This document shows positions 38,901 to 47,825 of a stretch of 64,000 bases of DNA, one piece after another. The DNA lies in contig SSNU01000234.1 in the NCBI GenBank assembly GCA_012064415.1, positions 224,598-288,597 on the forward strand. The letters are read 5' to 3'. The first letter of the stretch is position 1; every line of letters starts with the position of its first letter. This stretch comes from Gyrodactylus bullatarudis. Its lineage: Eukaryota; Platyhelminthes; Monogenea; Gyrodactylidea; Gyrodactylidae. Position numbers and translations under genes: made by a program. The notes under the pieces are model-generated. The model saw only the letters and a list, made by a program, of their open reading frames with translations. It did no database searches and was not told where the DNA came from.

Positions 38901-41900
38901 GTTTAAAAATTTTAAAAGCATTCCACTGCAATCACATTTGAATCAAAGATAAATCACCATGAATGATTGATAGTTCAATTATCGCCCTCACAGATATTAC
39001 AAAGAAATATCTACCCTCATTTTTCAATTCGAACATTTTTGCTGCTACCGTAATTTAAATACAATAACCAAAAGTAGTTCTATAGAAGTTTAGTATTCAA
39101 ATGTTTCTTTTGTTTTTATGTGTAAAGGTTCAATTGAGTTAAAATATTGGAATGCGTCTTTCATAAACACATCTTCTTCATGGTTTAGAGAGTTCTTTAC
39201 TTTTACCTTACTCTCTCATATACTCATAAATTAAAATTAGGGATATTAAATTAATTTTAGATTAAAGAGGATTAACGAATAATTATAATTATAATCAGGA
39301 ATTCTCACAAATTAATACTTATTGACTCTCTCATTTTGAGAAGTTTTGTCGCTTTTCCTTCGGTTCTTGGTTATTTTAGGTGTTTGGATCAGTCGTTGAA
39401 TTCCTTGCAAATCTAAATTTCACCATTTACGAGATAGGAATTTAAAGAATCTCAAAAGCTACCCAAATTTTGATCTGATATTTACCCTGTTTTGTTACTA
39501 GTTGAACTTTGAAAGGCATCACCGATCATAATTCAATCTACTAGAAATATTTCGTTCTAGGATCTTAGGTAATATATCCCACAGGAACGTCTTATGTTAC
39601 AGCTTACTAATGGATCCCACCGAGACTGGTATGAAAGAAACTCACAAACCACTTAGAAATAATCTAAGCATACACAATGTGTATTACATATGGTACACAT
39701 TTGAGCTGTAACATTCAGCGATATGGGCTTTCCATTACCAAATAAGACGTTCCTTTGGGATATATTAGCTAAGCACGAAATGTATTTCTAGTCTAATCTT
39801 TGTAACTATAGGTGCTGCACTATTCAATAATAATCAGTGTATCCACAAACCATATGATAGTCAAATGAATGAATCTGATTCATGAAAGAAAATTCTCTGG
39901 GACTTCTTAGGGGTTAATCTTACTATACATATCCGATAAATTTAAAAGGGAAATTAAAATTCTTCTATTTGAATAATGTCTACACCTGGTTTATTCCCTC
40001 GGTTGTATTCTTAAGTTAGTTAGATTTACTCTTGGTAAAATAAATTCCTTCCCTTAGTCTCTTCAATATCAGATATGAAAGATTTTTCATCGAATCTCTG
40101 ATTTTTTAAGCACGTGGATCAAACGAATATAAAACCATCAATAAGAATCCACTGATAAGGATATTTTTTGATTATTCACAAATCATCATTGATTATCATC
40201 GAAGGAACGATCACTTCAATCTTTATCTTCTCTTGTCGACCAGAAGGTTTTTGGCCGTCTGAAAGGGAATTTGTAAAAGAAAGAAATAGGCATACAAGAC
40301 AGTCGTACAGTTAGTCGAGATTATCTCAGTTTCTTTTGAAAATTTAGCAATTAACATGATTAATTTAATCATCATTTTCATCTGGCACACATTCATAACT
40401 GATTGTTCAATTTTGTAGTTTTGTTTTATTAAAAGAAATAAACTTCGCTTAGGGTCAGGCTAAAATTTATTAATCATAAAACAACTCCAGATTACAAAGA
40501 GTGGAAGTGAACCCCACTATATTTTCCCCTTTGGTTTCGTTTTTTTGTGAATTTATTTTCATCAATAAATATTTTTATGAACACAGGTTTATTATTCATT
40601 TCAAAGAAACAATTATTATTTGTGCCAGAATTCCTTTGGTTAATTGAAAAACTCCGTCACAAGTTATGCCTTATCGATGTACCATTGTTAAATATATACA
40701 TGTTACAATGAATCTGGAAACTAACGTTAGTCTTAAGACTCCCTAGTTGGCTAGGGAATCAGGATGCTTGGTTTCTAGAATCCCTAATCGAGTTATTCGT
40801 AGTTACAAGGAATCTATAAACTCAAGGAAGTCTTAAGAATCCCTACATTTCTAGGGAATCAGGATGCTTGGTTTCTAGAATCCCTAGCAAGTGAGGAAAT
40901 CTAGAAACTCGGAGAGTCTTAAGAATCCCTAGGGAATTTAGAAACTTTTAAGAATAAAAATTCAAACTATTGAAAGTCAAAAATTTTGATATGCAAAACT
41001 TTTATTTATTCGCACAAGATAAATTACAGGTGAGGTACCCTGTTTCTTAACCACTCTGCTCGATTATGACATCTTGAGTTACAAAAAACTTTATTTCTTT
41101 TGCGTTTGCACTTATTGAAAAAAAAACACTTTTTTTCAATCACATCGAATATACCCATGGCTGAAGATTCCAGGCTATTCAACTTTCTGACTGAATCGGG
41201 CACATTCTCAAGTTGAATGAAATTTTCTTCGAGTGGTATCAGTTGACTCAAAAAGACCATATATTCTCCCATTTAGCGTCCCGATTGTATAGAAATCATC
41301 ATGTTCCTGTACTATAACTCCATTAATGTTCTTTTGATCAATTTTTGATTTTTCAACATCAGGAATTGAAATCATAACATAAGTACCCACTGAATATTTT
41401 ATTTTTGTTCTTTCTTTCATTCGTTTTCTGTTTTTTCACGACCCCCTGTAATTATAATTGACAATTTTTTCGAATCAATCTAGCTACATTTTTAAGTGAT
41501 GAGATATTGTATTTGGTATTTTGAAAAAATCAACAAGGCTTTTTTGAATAAAGTTTCTGCCAACATCAAGATGATGGAAGAGAAGAAAGGTCAAGAAATT
41601 AAATAGAAGGTTCAGCATGAATCCCTGGAAACTATCATTGAAATATTAGCTAGCTAAAACCAGTATTCCATTTTTATAAATTATATTAGCTAGTTAATAT
41701 CAATATTAGCTGTAACATGTACACTAGGCTAATCTCTGAGTTTGATTCTTAATATTGAGGAACCAATTATTAAGCTGACATTTTCAGTAGTCCATTATTG
41801 CATTCTAATCTCCAATTTTTTTGAACTTTGAGTCAGAAATTTTCGATTATTTTGAATAAAGAAATTGATCTAAAGTTATTTTTCAAAAGATGAAAGTACG

Positions 41901-44368
41901 TCTTATAATCTGGTTTCAACTATAAAGATACTTCTAGCTTAAAATCTTGAGATGGTTTTTTATCCGATAATCTTTCAAGTGATATGTACTTTTTTCTAGG
42001 CCCTATATAGACTGCGGCTGATCAGTTTTCAGTGATTCGATCAGAATAGTTTCAAGATTCTTAGTTAATTAATTTTTCCATATTATTCTATTCAGTGGAT
42101 TTGAAGAAAATGATTTTTCACCGATAAAAATAAATACCATAGTAACTCGAATTTAATTTTTATCCACAGAATAATTTATAGTGTATAAAATATTAGTAAA
42201 GCTGGTTACATAGTATGAAGAAGGGAATTTAGGATTTTTACAAAATTCTCAATTTTTTCATCAAAAATTTGATCGAGATTTTCTGGAATCTAGATCCTGA
42301 GGTTCACTTTCAAATCTCGAGTTAACGCCAGATTCTCATTTTTTGAATTTTGATTTGAAAAATTTTGCTGATTTCAAAGTGAGAATGTGATCGAAAGTTG
42401 ATTTTTAGGATCCTGATTTTAGTTTGGCGCTAACTCAAGATTTGAAATATGCCATTATTTCCATAAAATGTTATTTTTTTCAAATTTTTCCTTTTCTTAA
42501 CGTGAAAGTAGCCCTAATGATCTAGATTCCAAAATATCTTGATCAAATTCGATTTTTTGATGAATTTTGTAGATCTCTTTAATTGTAATCCAAAGCCAAC
42601 CATTTCCCCAAAGCCTCATCCTGACGTTTTTATACCAAGATAGTGGTCAATTTTACCTATTATTATTATCTTGGGATAAATAATTTCCCTGAATTTAAAT
42701 AACTTTAACAAATTATCTTTTATCAGATTCGATTCCCTTGAACTTCATCATAAGTCTATGCGTTGTGACTCTGATAGCATTCACACTGGTCATATTATTC
42801 TATTTCGTTTGTAAATACCGAAAATCACGCAAGGAATATGAAAAATGTGAGTTCATCCTGAATAATAAACATTGTAGTGAACAGTTTTTGTCGTTATTGA
42901 CTTGCTTCTTATTCAATATCACAGTTCTACTGAGATTTAGAAATTTTGCTTTTTATTTCATCATCATTGGATTGGCATCTCAAGTAGGAGATTTCCATTT
43001 GTTCGACAGAGATTTGTCCCAGAGATTCTCAATCGACCCATCAATGGGACGTGAGGAGAATTGAGATTGCAATTCGGGATGAAATCGATAATGTGGACTA
43101 TCGATGTAAATAGATGGGAGGTAGGGTTATCAATTGTTCAGGACTAGAGAGGGAAAAATGTCTAGAATAGAGCCGAAACAGGATGAAATTTTATTTTTAT
43201 CTATTCATCATCTATCTATCTTTACTAAAATTTACATGTTATTTATAGAATTACTTGAGGTAGTTTACTTATCGAATTACTCCCTTGATTTTTTTGAGAA
43301 TTTCTGTTCTCAGATAACTCTGAGAATAGATTTTAACATTAGTAAAATCATCTGTATCTGTTTATTACTAAAATCTATCCCAGAGATGTAGTGTTGATAG
43401 TTTTAAAAGCTATATTCGAGCCATATGACTTGTTCTTTTAACAAGTGGCCACTGATTATTCATACAAGTAGAGGGGTCAATTCAAGTTTTTTTTTAAATC
43501 AGCTTTCCACTTTGAAAATAAGAATATGCATTAAAGACTATTTGGTTGATTTAGCACAAGTTTCGAAGAATTTCGACAAAAATCCGTTTACATCAACTCT
43601 CCTGGGTCCTCCTGCGAAATCTCCCAACCTTATGCCTGCATGTCATTTTATCAGTCAGGATGGTCATGAATATCCAACAAATTACTCAGAATGGAGCTAT
43701 CTCCCGGATAAGGCACTTTCCGCCTCAACAAACTACCTTGATTCTTCCTTCATGAATCATTGCGGATTAGAATACGAAGATGGGGTAAGAGATTTCCAAT
43801 AATCCCGAATTATTTGTTTCCATTCTGATTTATTGTCTCAATAAATTCTTCTCTCTTTTGTTCAGATTAGCCTAGCCAATAGTCAAAAGTATTCAAATCA
43901 TGGACTCTTGCTAAGCAGAAATGAGTTAGTTATTAATGATAACCTATCATACAGTTCCTCAAGTTGAAAGGGAAGATTAATAATTTTTTTTTAATTTCTA
44001 GGACTCCGGCGGGAACAGATCAAATTTATAGGATAACTACTCCTAGTCAAAATGTCTCCTACACTGGAGTTTTATTGAATACTTATTCGCCAAATTTCGA
44101 TAGGAAAAGTTTTACAAATCAACAGGTTTATGGAGTTAGTTTATCAGAAATCTTCTTATCATTTACAAGATAAAAAATTATCTTTATTTTACAGTATCCT
44201 AGAAATTGTGCAGAGATGAATCCACAAACAAATTATCCTTATGTTGATCCAGCAGCCTCAATTATTGGCTCTTCAGTACAGATTTCCAATTATAGTAATA
44301 ATATGCCAAGAAAAGACTTTCTCTCCCACGACATAAATAGTGTTGGTGAACATGCAACAAACGTATGA
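20929..44368 (+). CDS. kirre: Kirre/Roughest/Neph-type five-Ig adhesion receptor
   Basis: Exons: 20929-21376, 23027-23273, 32394-32527, 32584-32701, 33014-33159, 33621-33878, 36407-36554, 38085-38236, 42727-42846, perhaps 42985-43050, 43537-43784, 43866-43924, 44002-44125, 44195-44368. Phases join throughout, giving 813 residues (791 without the optional exon). Signal peptide (CMIVVLLIFATRLSDA), then Ig1 with the family hallmark VYWIKDEFGIGGTRQ and YKCQV, Ig2 (LKCLSE, ITCRAN), Ig3 (FHCSAAGRPNKFTW), Ig4 (LTCQAVGNPPPRIEW, GTYICTA) and Ig5 (LKCEV, GEYNCTV). One helix follows (FIISLCVVTLIAFTLVILFY) and a tail ending HATNV, a class I PDZ ligand (T at -2, V at 0). Five Ig domains plus a PDZ ligand define IRM proteins, which mediate cell recognition in muscle fusion, axon targeting and filtration slits. 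A 5' UTR exon upstream is likely (acceptor CCTCTAG at 20913-20919). The tail exons at 42985 and 43537 are the least certain. Confidence 0.88.
21562..22289. repeat. Foldback element, family A, copy 6 (best preserved)
   Basis: A 728-bp palindrome in kirre intron 1. Termini TAAAGCTGATTGATATGAAA and its complement TTTCATATCAATTAGCTTTA bound arms of about 310 bp. The arms share AGAAATCTCGATTTTTCATC, TTGGAATCTTACTCATGTTG and GATTAGACAAGAAAG. The central spacer is about 110 bp. This copy is the best template for a family consensus. Confidence 0.85.
23427..24293. mobile_element. 867-bp foldback transposon with 9-bp target duplication (Mutator-like MITE)
   Basis: Long terminal inverted repeats start GGGATATTGACAAAAAATG and end CATTTTTTGTCAATATCCC. 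They are flanked by the direct repeat AAAATTAAT at 23418-23426 and 24294-24302. The left arm extends to about 23700; the right arm starts near 23939 and holds an extra segment of about 60 bp. Within each arm a TGTATAC/TGTATTG theme recurs at 28-51 bp spacing. No transposase is encoded; the ORF at 24041-24301 is arm sequence. Long inverted arms plus a 9-bp duplication suit Mutator-like elements. It lies in kirre intron 2. Confidence 0.85.
24303..31544. other. Kirre intron 2, central part
   Basis: Mostly unique AT-rich intron sequence. A weak trace of a family A terminus (TAGTAAATTCTCATCTCTATACTC) lies near 29745. A minus-strand ORF at 25199-25477 (92 residues, with several Cys) is more G/C-rich than its surroundings, but I recognise no motif. 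No other gene, RNA or tandem array could be supported. Confidence 0.35.
31545..32131. repeat. Foldback element, family A, copy 7
   Basis: A palindrome close to exon 3 of kirre. The left arm holds AATCTGACCAAAATTAGG, GATTCGAAGCAGTTAAATG and TTTGGGATCA. The right arm mirrors these (GATCCCAAAGAT, CATTTAACTGCTTCGAATC, TTTTGGTCAGATTGAA) and ends CATGTCAACTAGCTTT at 32131. The left terminus is lost. It belongs to the same subfamily as copy 3 (9968-10700). Confidence 0.7.
33980..34335. repeat. Foldback element, family A, copy 8 (degraded)
   Basis: Subfamily blocks AATCTGACAAAAATTTGCCG, GAACTTCTCTAGCAGAA and AATCGATAAAAAAATTTCGA precede a clear right terminus (AAATTCTCATCTTCATGTCG, AGGTTT at 34335). 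The left terminus is gone. It sits in the kirre intron after Ig4; the minus-strand ORF 34023-34322 is repeat sequence. Confidence 0.6.
34336..36406. other. Kirre intron between Ig4 and Ig5, remaining part
   Basis: AT-rich intron. It includes a decayed family A trace near 35280-35400 and a dispersed block at 35818-35880 (GTAGTAAAAATTCATTGG ... AGCGGC) shared with 37699-37762. The ORFs at 34697, 35002 and 36121 have no recognisable features. Confidence 0.35.
35818..35880. repeat. Dispersed repeat, partner at 37699-37762
   Basis: Both places read AGTAAAAATTCATTG, then AGCGGC, then AAAAATTC and TTTTAAA in the same order and strand. Both are in kirre introns. Too short to assign to a known element. 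Confidence 0.45.
38614..38820. repeat. Foldback element, family A, copy 9 (partial)
   Basis: The terminus TAAAGCTAGTTAATATGAAT starts at 38614, followed by the family blocks TTTTGGAATCTAGATCATGAG and CATGATTAGTCAAAGAAATC. The right half is missing. It is located in the long kirre intron before the membrane-helix exon. Confidence 0.55.
39541..39791. mobile_element. 251-bp MITE with inverted termini and TCTA duplication
   Basis: Terminal inverted repeats of about 50 bp, CTAGAAATATTTCGT ... TATATCCCACAGGAACGTCTTA, are mirrored by TAAGACGTTCCTTTGGGATAT ... GTATTTCTAG. The copy is flanked by TCTA at 39537-39540 and 39792-39795. It has no coding capacity and is unrelated to family A. It lies in a kirre intron. 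Confidence 0.75.
40709..40950. repeat. Tandem repeat, period about 87-100 bp, 2.4 copies
   Basis: The unit starts GAATCT(G/A)(G/T)AAACT, continues GTCTTAAGA(A/C)TCCCTA, then CTAGGGAATCAGGATGCTTG and TTTCTAGAATCCCTA. Unit starts lie near 40710, 40810 and 40897. TCTAGAATCCCTA and TAGGGA are complementary, so each unit can fold into a hairpin. It lies in a kirre intron. Confidence 0.75.
41024..41420 (-). pseudogene. Integrase C-terminus relic, KRBA2/Ginger type
   Basis: Two minus-strand frames meet near a T run at about 41250, where one frameshift separates them. The first (41420-41208) gives KYSVGTYVMISIPDVEKSKI, then INGVIVQEHDDFYTIGTLNG. The second gives LSQLIPLEENFIQLENVP and a cysteine-rich end, NKCKRKRNKVFCNSRCH. 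This order (VGDxVxVPIPDVDR, GFYxIGTKDG, CKCKKxxxxCNSRCH) is typical of the end of integrase-like proteins annotated as KRAB-A domain-containing protein 2-like, from Ginger-type DNA transposons. Only the C-terminus survives, broken by the frameshift, inside a kirre intron in antisense. Confidence 0.65.
42197..42575. repeat. Foldback element, family A, copy 10
   Basis: The left terminus TAAAGCTGGTTACATAGTATG is at 42197. The arms share GATTTTCTGGAATCTAGATC and AAATCTCGAGTTAACGCC with the mirrored GGCGCTAACTCAAGATTTGA and GATCTAGATTCCAAAATATC. The right terminus is eroded near 42575. The element ends about 150 bp upstream of the kirre membrane-helix exon. Confidence 0.7.
43295..43408. repeat. 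Dispersed repeat, copy 2 (partner at 14939-15050)
   Basis: Same order of blocks as copy 1: AACTCTGAGAATAGATT, TGTTTATTACTAAAATCTAT, GTAGTGTTGATAGTTTTAAAA. It falls between cytoplasmic-tail exons of kirre, so the ORF running through it at 43134-43391 is not kirre coding sequence. Confidence 0.55.
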
Positions 44369-44726
44369 AAAAATCCGATGATACATCGAACTTGAATACT
44401 ATATAAAAATGAAAATATTGAATCATTTTGCTTAGTGTATTTGTTAAAAAATAAAAAATTGTAAAAATATCTCTTGATCTATTAGACATTGGAAAACTAT
44501 TGAGACCTTGTTTATTAAAAGTTTAATTTCACGTTGAAGCCTTTAAATAATTTACTATAAATTAGGAAAATTTAACGAAAAAATATCAAATTGACGTCAT
44601 CAAATATATAAAATTTAAAACTTGCATAATTTTATTTTTTAAGAACAAAACTAGCACTAGAAAATTTCAGATAAAGAGTTTTAATTAATCTTAAAACGCA
44701 CCAATATAAATAAATCTATCTTAAAA
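44369..44726. promoter_or_regulatory. Short gap between kirre and 6PGD genes
   Basis: 358 bp separate the kirre stop codon from the next start codon on the same strand. An AATAAA at 44450-44455 is a likely kirre poly(A) signal, 82 bp after its stop. The remaining 270 bp must hold the 6PGD promoter, or a trans-splice acceptor if the genes are co-transcribed; neither can be told apart by eye. Confidence 0.4.
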
Positions 44727-46322
44727 ATGAATCAAAAGGACTCAGAAAAGTAACTTGAAAGTTAATAATAATAAGATGTGATATTGGCTTGATTGGACTT
44801 GCAGTTATGGGACAAAATTTAGTCTTAAACATGAATGATAAAGGATTTAAAGTTTGTGTATTTAATAGAACCGTCTCTAAAGTCAATGATTTCTTAAATA
44901 ACGAGGCTAAAGGAACCCAAATTATCGGGTCCGAAAGTATGGAAGAATTTGTTAGCAAATTGAAATCTCCCCGTCGTATTATGTTACTCGTTAAAGCTGG
45001 AGATGTAGTTGATACATTCATCAAAAGCCTCATTCCTCTTCTCGATAAGGGAGATATCATCATTGACGGAGGAAATAGTGATTTCATGGATTCAAATAGA
45101 CGATCTAGTGAGCTAAAGAAATTAGGAATTCGATTTGTTGGCTGTGGAGTAAGTGGAGGTGAAGAAGGTGCCAGGTATGGACCCAGTCTAATGCCAGGAG
45201 GAGATAAGGAAGCCTGGCCTCATGTAAAAGATATCTTCCAAAATATTTGTGCAAAAACTGCTGAGGGAGAAGCCTGCTGTGACTGGATCGGTGATGATGG
45301 TGCTGGTCATTTTGTCAAAATGGTTCATAATGGAATCGAATACGGTGATATGCAGCTAATTAGTGAAATATTCTTCATAATGAAGACCCATCTGAACCTC
45401 GACAATGAAAAGATTGCCAATATTTTCGATGAATGGAATAAGGGGGAACTTGAATCTTTCCTCATAGAAATTACGAGAGATATTTTACGATTTAAAGACG
45501 AACATGGAAAATACGTGCTCGATAACATTCGTGATGTAGCTGGTCAAAAGGGTACTGGCAGGTGGACTGTTATTTCTGGCCTGAATAATGGAATTCCAAT
45601 AACCCTGATAGGTGAATCTTTATTTGCCAGGTGTCTCTCAGCATTGAAAGAAGAAAGAGTCGAAGCTAGCAAGCGTTTCCATCAAAGACCAAAAACTGGT
45701 TCACTCATGAAAACTGAAGACCTAGATACTACCTTGAAAGATTTGCGTGTTGTAAGTTTTTTTGTAATTTTTTTTCCATTAACAGGCCTTATATTTGGCT
45801 AAAATAATCTCATATGCACAAGGCTTTATGTTGCTAACTAATGCAAAGTCAACATACAATTGGAAGATAAATCTGGGATCTGTAGCCTTGTTATGGAGGG
45901 GTGGCTGTATCATTCGAAGCAAATTCCTTGGTAAGATCAAAGAGGCCTACGACAAGAATGATAACTTGAAGAATCTTATCCTTGATGGTTATTTTGCTGA
46001 TATACTGGAGAAGGGAATTTGCTCTTGGAGGAAGATTGTCGCAATGGGAACTCTGAATGGTATACCAATGCCTGCTCTATCATCGGGACTTTCATTCTTT
46101 GAAGGATATCGATCGGCAAGGCTACCAGCATACATGATACAAGTGAGTTTCAAAATATTAATCTTCACATATTTGAGAAAAAAATGTCATGAAATTATTC
46201 AGGCACAACGAGACTATTTTGGAGCTCATCAATATGAGCTGGAAGATAAGCCAGGTTTCTTTTACCATACAAATTGGACTGGAACTGGAGGTAGAACGAC
46301 TTCAAATGCCTACAATAATTAA
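44727..46322 (+). CDS. PGD: 6-phosphogluconate dehydrogenase, decarboxylating (EC 1.1.1.44)
   Basis: Exons 44727-44749, 44776-45751, 45786-46142 and 46203-46322 give 491 residues, close to the usual 480-490. The enzyme oxidises 6-phosphogluconate to ribulose 5-phosphate with release of CO2 and makes NADPH in the cytosolic pentose phosphate pathway. The Rossmann start is DIGLIGLAVMGQNL, followed by FNRTVSKV, LVKAG, DGGNS, GVSGGEEGARYGPS, the catalytic-lysine segment HFVKMVHNGIEYGD, AGQKGTG and the C-terminal QRDYFGAH ... HTNWTG that reaches across the dimer. All known active-site segments look intact. Exon 1 codes only MNQKDSEK. The 26-bp intron after it (44750-44775) is required: the main frame has no ATG before the nucleotide-binding motif. 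A second intron is only 34 bp. It lies downstream of kirre on the same strand. Confidence 0.95.
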
Positions 46323-46624
46323 TTTTATATCGAGAAAAATATTATGTTGAATTTTAACTATTTATATTTCCATACAGTAGTTACTTCAAAGTAGAGATAT
46401 ATTTTTATGATAATATATTTTTGACTAAACAATTTTATTAATATTTCAATCAGAGATAAAGCTCTGGCTCTCATTATAAGACGATTTCTTTTATCAACTC
46501 TGATATATTAAAGTTTATGCTTCTATTGTCTACTGTAGTTCTACCGTTAGTGAACCAATGTTATGATGGGGGATGTTAAGCTTTACTTGATAAAAAATTA
46601 TACAAAATTTTATTTTATATAAAC

Positions 46625-46966
46625 ATGCAGTTCATTATGTCCGATATTGAAAAGCTAATAAAAGACTTGTAGGTCTCATCCTCAACCAGTGTTGTGGAGA
46701 CATCATTCTCTTCTGATGATGATCCTACCTTCGCAGCCACTCTAAGAAATGGTAAAGTTGCAAACCGCGTTCACGGGGTCTGCACGCTAATCGGCTACTG
46801 TACGGCCAGAAAATATCGAGTACCTTTCGGTATTCGATTATTTAAAACCCAGAAAACATAATGACAAGTCTATGCTTCTAATAATAAGAAGCGTGCTAAG
46901 GAGTTAGCCCACTTGAATTTTCTCGGTTATGAAAATAAACATAAATTCAGAAGTTACCATGTTTAA
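46625..46966 (+). CDS. Small unrecognised protein, about 93 residues, with micro-introns
   Basis: I do not recognise this protein. One frame from ATG 46625 to TAA 46966 looks coding but contains TAG at 46670 and TAA TGA at 46859-46864. GT..AG segments of 21 bp (46669-46689) and 39 bp (46830-46868) would remove exactly these stops while keeping frame. The exons would be 46625-46668, 46690-46829 and 46869-46966. The product starts MQFIMSDIEKLIKDF, has an acidic SSDDD patch, a middle part with GKVANRVHGVCTLIGYC, and a basic end NNKKRAKELAHLNFLGYE. It is 303 bp after the PGD stop on the same strand, and richer in G and C than its flanks. A pseudogene with two stops is the alternative. The proposed 21-bp intron is shorter than any other in this window. 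Confidence 0.4.
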
Positions 46967-47408
46967 CAGAAAAAATGAGGAGACGTCCCCAATTGAAGCG
47001 GGAAAAATCAAAATTATTTCTAGGCCTACCTATTAAAATAATTAGAATTTCCATTCAGACTTTCCTTTCTTTCCTTAAGTGAACTTGTCAAATAAGAGTT
47101 TTTCCACTTAAGGAGAGAACCCTCATTCAAATTACATAAATGAGATATTATGAACAAACTTTTTCTTTGAATGGGCTTCCCACAATCTAAACATTTCTTG
47201 TAGTTATGTATATGTCTGCTACCAAGTTGAAAAAAAATTTTTTATTGCATTCCTATAAAAGTTTTATATCATTATTACATAAAAAATAATTTTCCAACTT
47301 CTTGCGTATTTAATGTTGTATTTGACAAAAATAGAGGGAATTACTTCTGTCCCGAGAAATTTTAGTTTTCTTCCCTTGCCTCTGTGAAACTTGTACATTT
47401 CTCTCTTC

Positions 47409-47825
47409 CTACGTTGTCTGTAGTTGGCATTGTTTAAATTTCCCTTCATTTTCCCTTGTGAGACTTAGCTTGTTTGTATTCCACTGGAAGGAAGGTTATT
47501 ACCAAAATTACCATACAATGTACATATAGTATACATTTATGTGAAGGTGAATTCCCCTCTGTAGGAGAAGGAGATACTATGCAGTTGTTGTTAGTAGAGC
47601 CATTACAAACACCCCGGTTACCACAGCTGAAGATAAAACTTTTGATCAGAGAGTTTTAAAATTGAATCAATCTCTTTTTTATTTCAAATTTGAGACCATC
47701 AACAATTATTTATAAATAATAGATATGAGTTAGAGTAGATTTATTTTCTAACCATTTTCTAAAGCCTCTTCCAAAATAGTGGATAATCGGTGGCAATCAT
47801 ACGGAAAGAGAAGAAGACTCAGCAT
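47409..47825 (-). CDS. Candidate small cysteine-rich secreted peptide
   Basis: The best-supported part is two exons, 47626-47512 and 47483-47409, joined by a 28-bp GT..AG intron with a pyrimidine-rich end (TTCCTTCCAG). They read CGNRGVCNGSTNNNC, further cysteines in HKCILYVHCM, then a tail ending CQLQTT and a stop codon. A possible first exon, 47825-47803 (MLSLLLF), matches in phase, giving about 70 residues. The resulting signal peptide would be short. Six or more cysteines suggest an EGF-like or other disulfide-rich secreted peptide, but no family is certain. Equally, this may be the last part of a longer minus-strand gene. Confidence 0.3.

Noticed and set aside
42847..42984. Read-through extension of the kirre membrane-helix exon
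   Set aside because: The exon ends at a good GTGAGT donor. The extension adds hydrophobic residues of a kind unlike an IRM cytoplasmic tail.
43134..43391. ORF between kirre tail exons
   Set aside because: Its second half is a dispersed repeat shared with 14939-15050.
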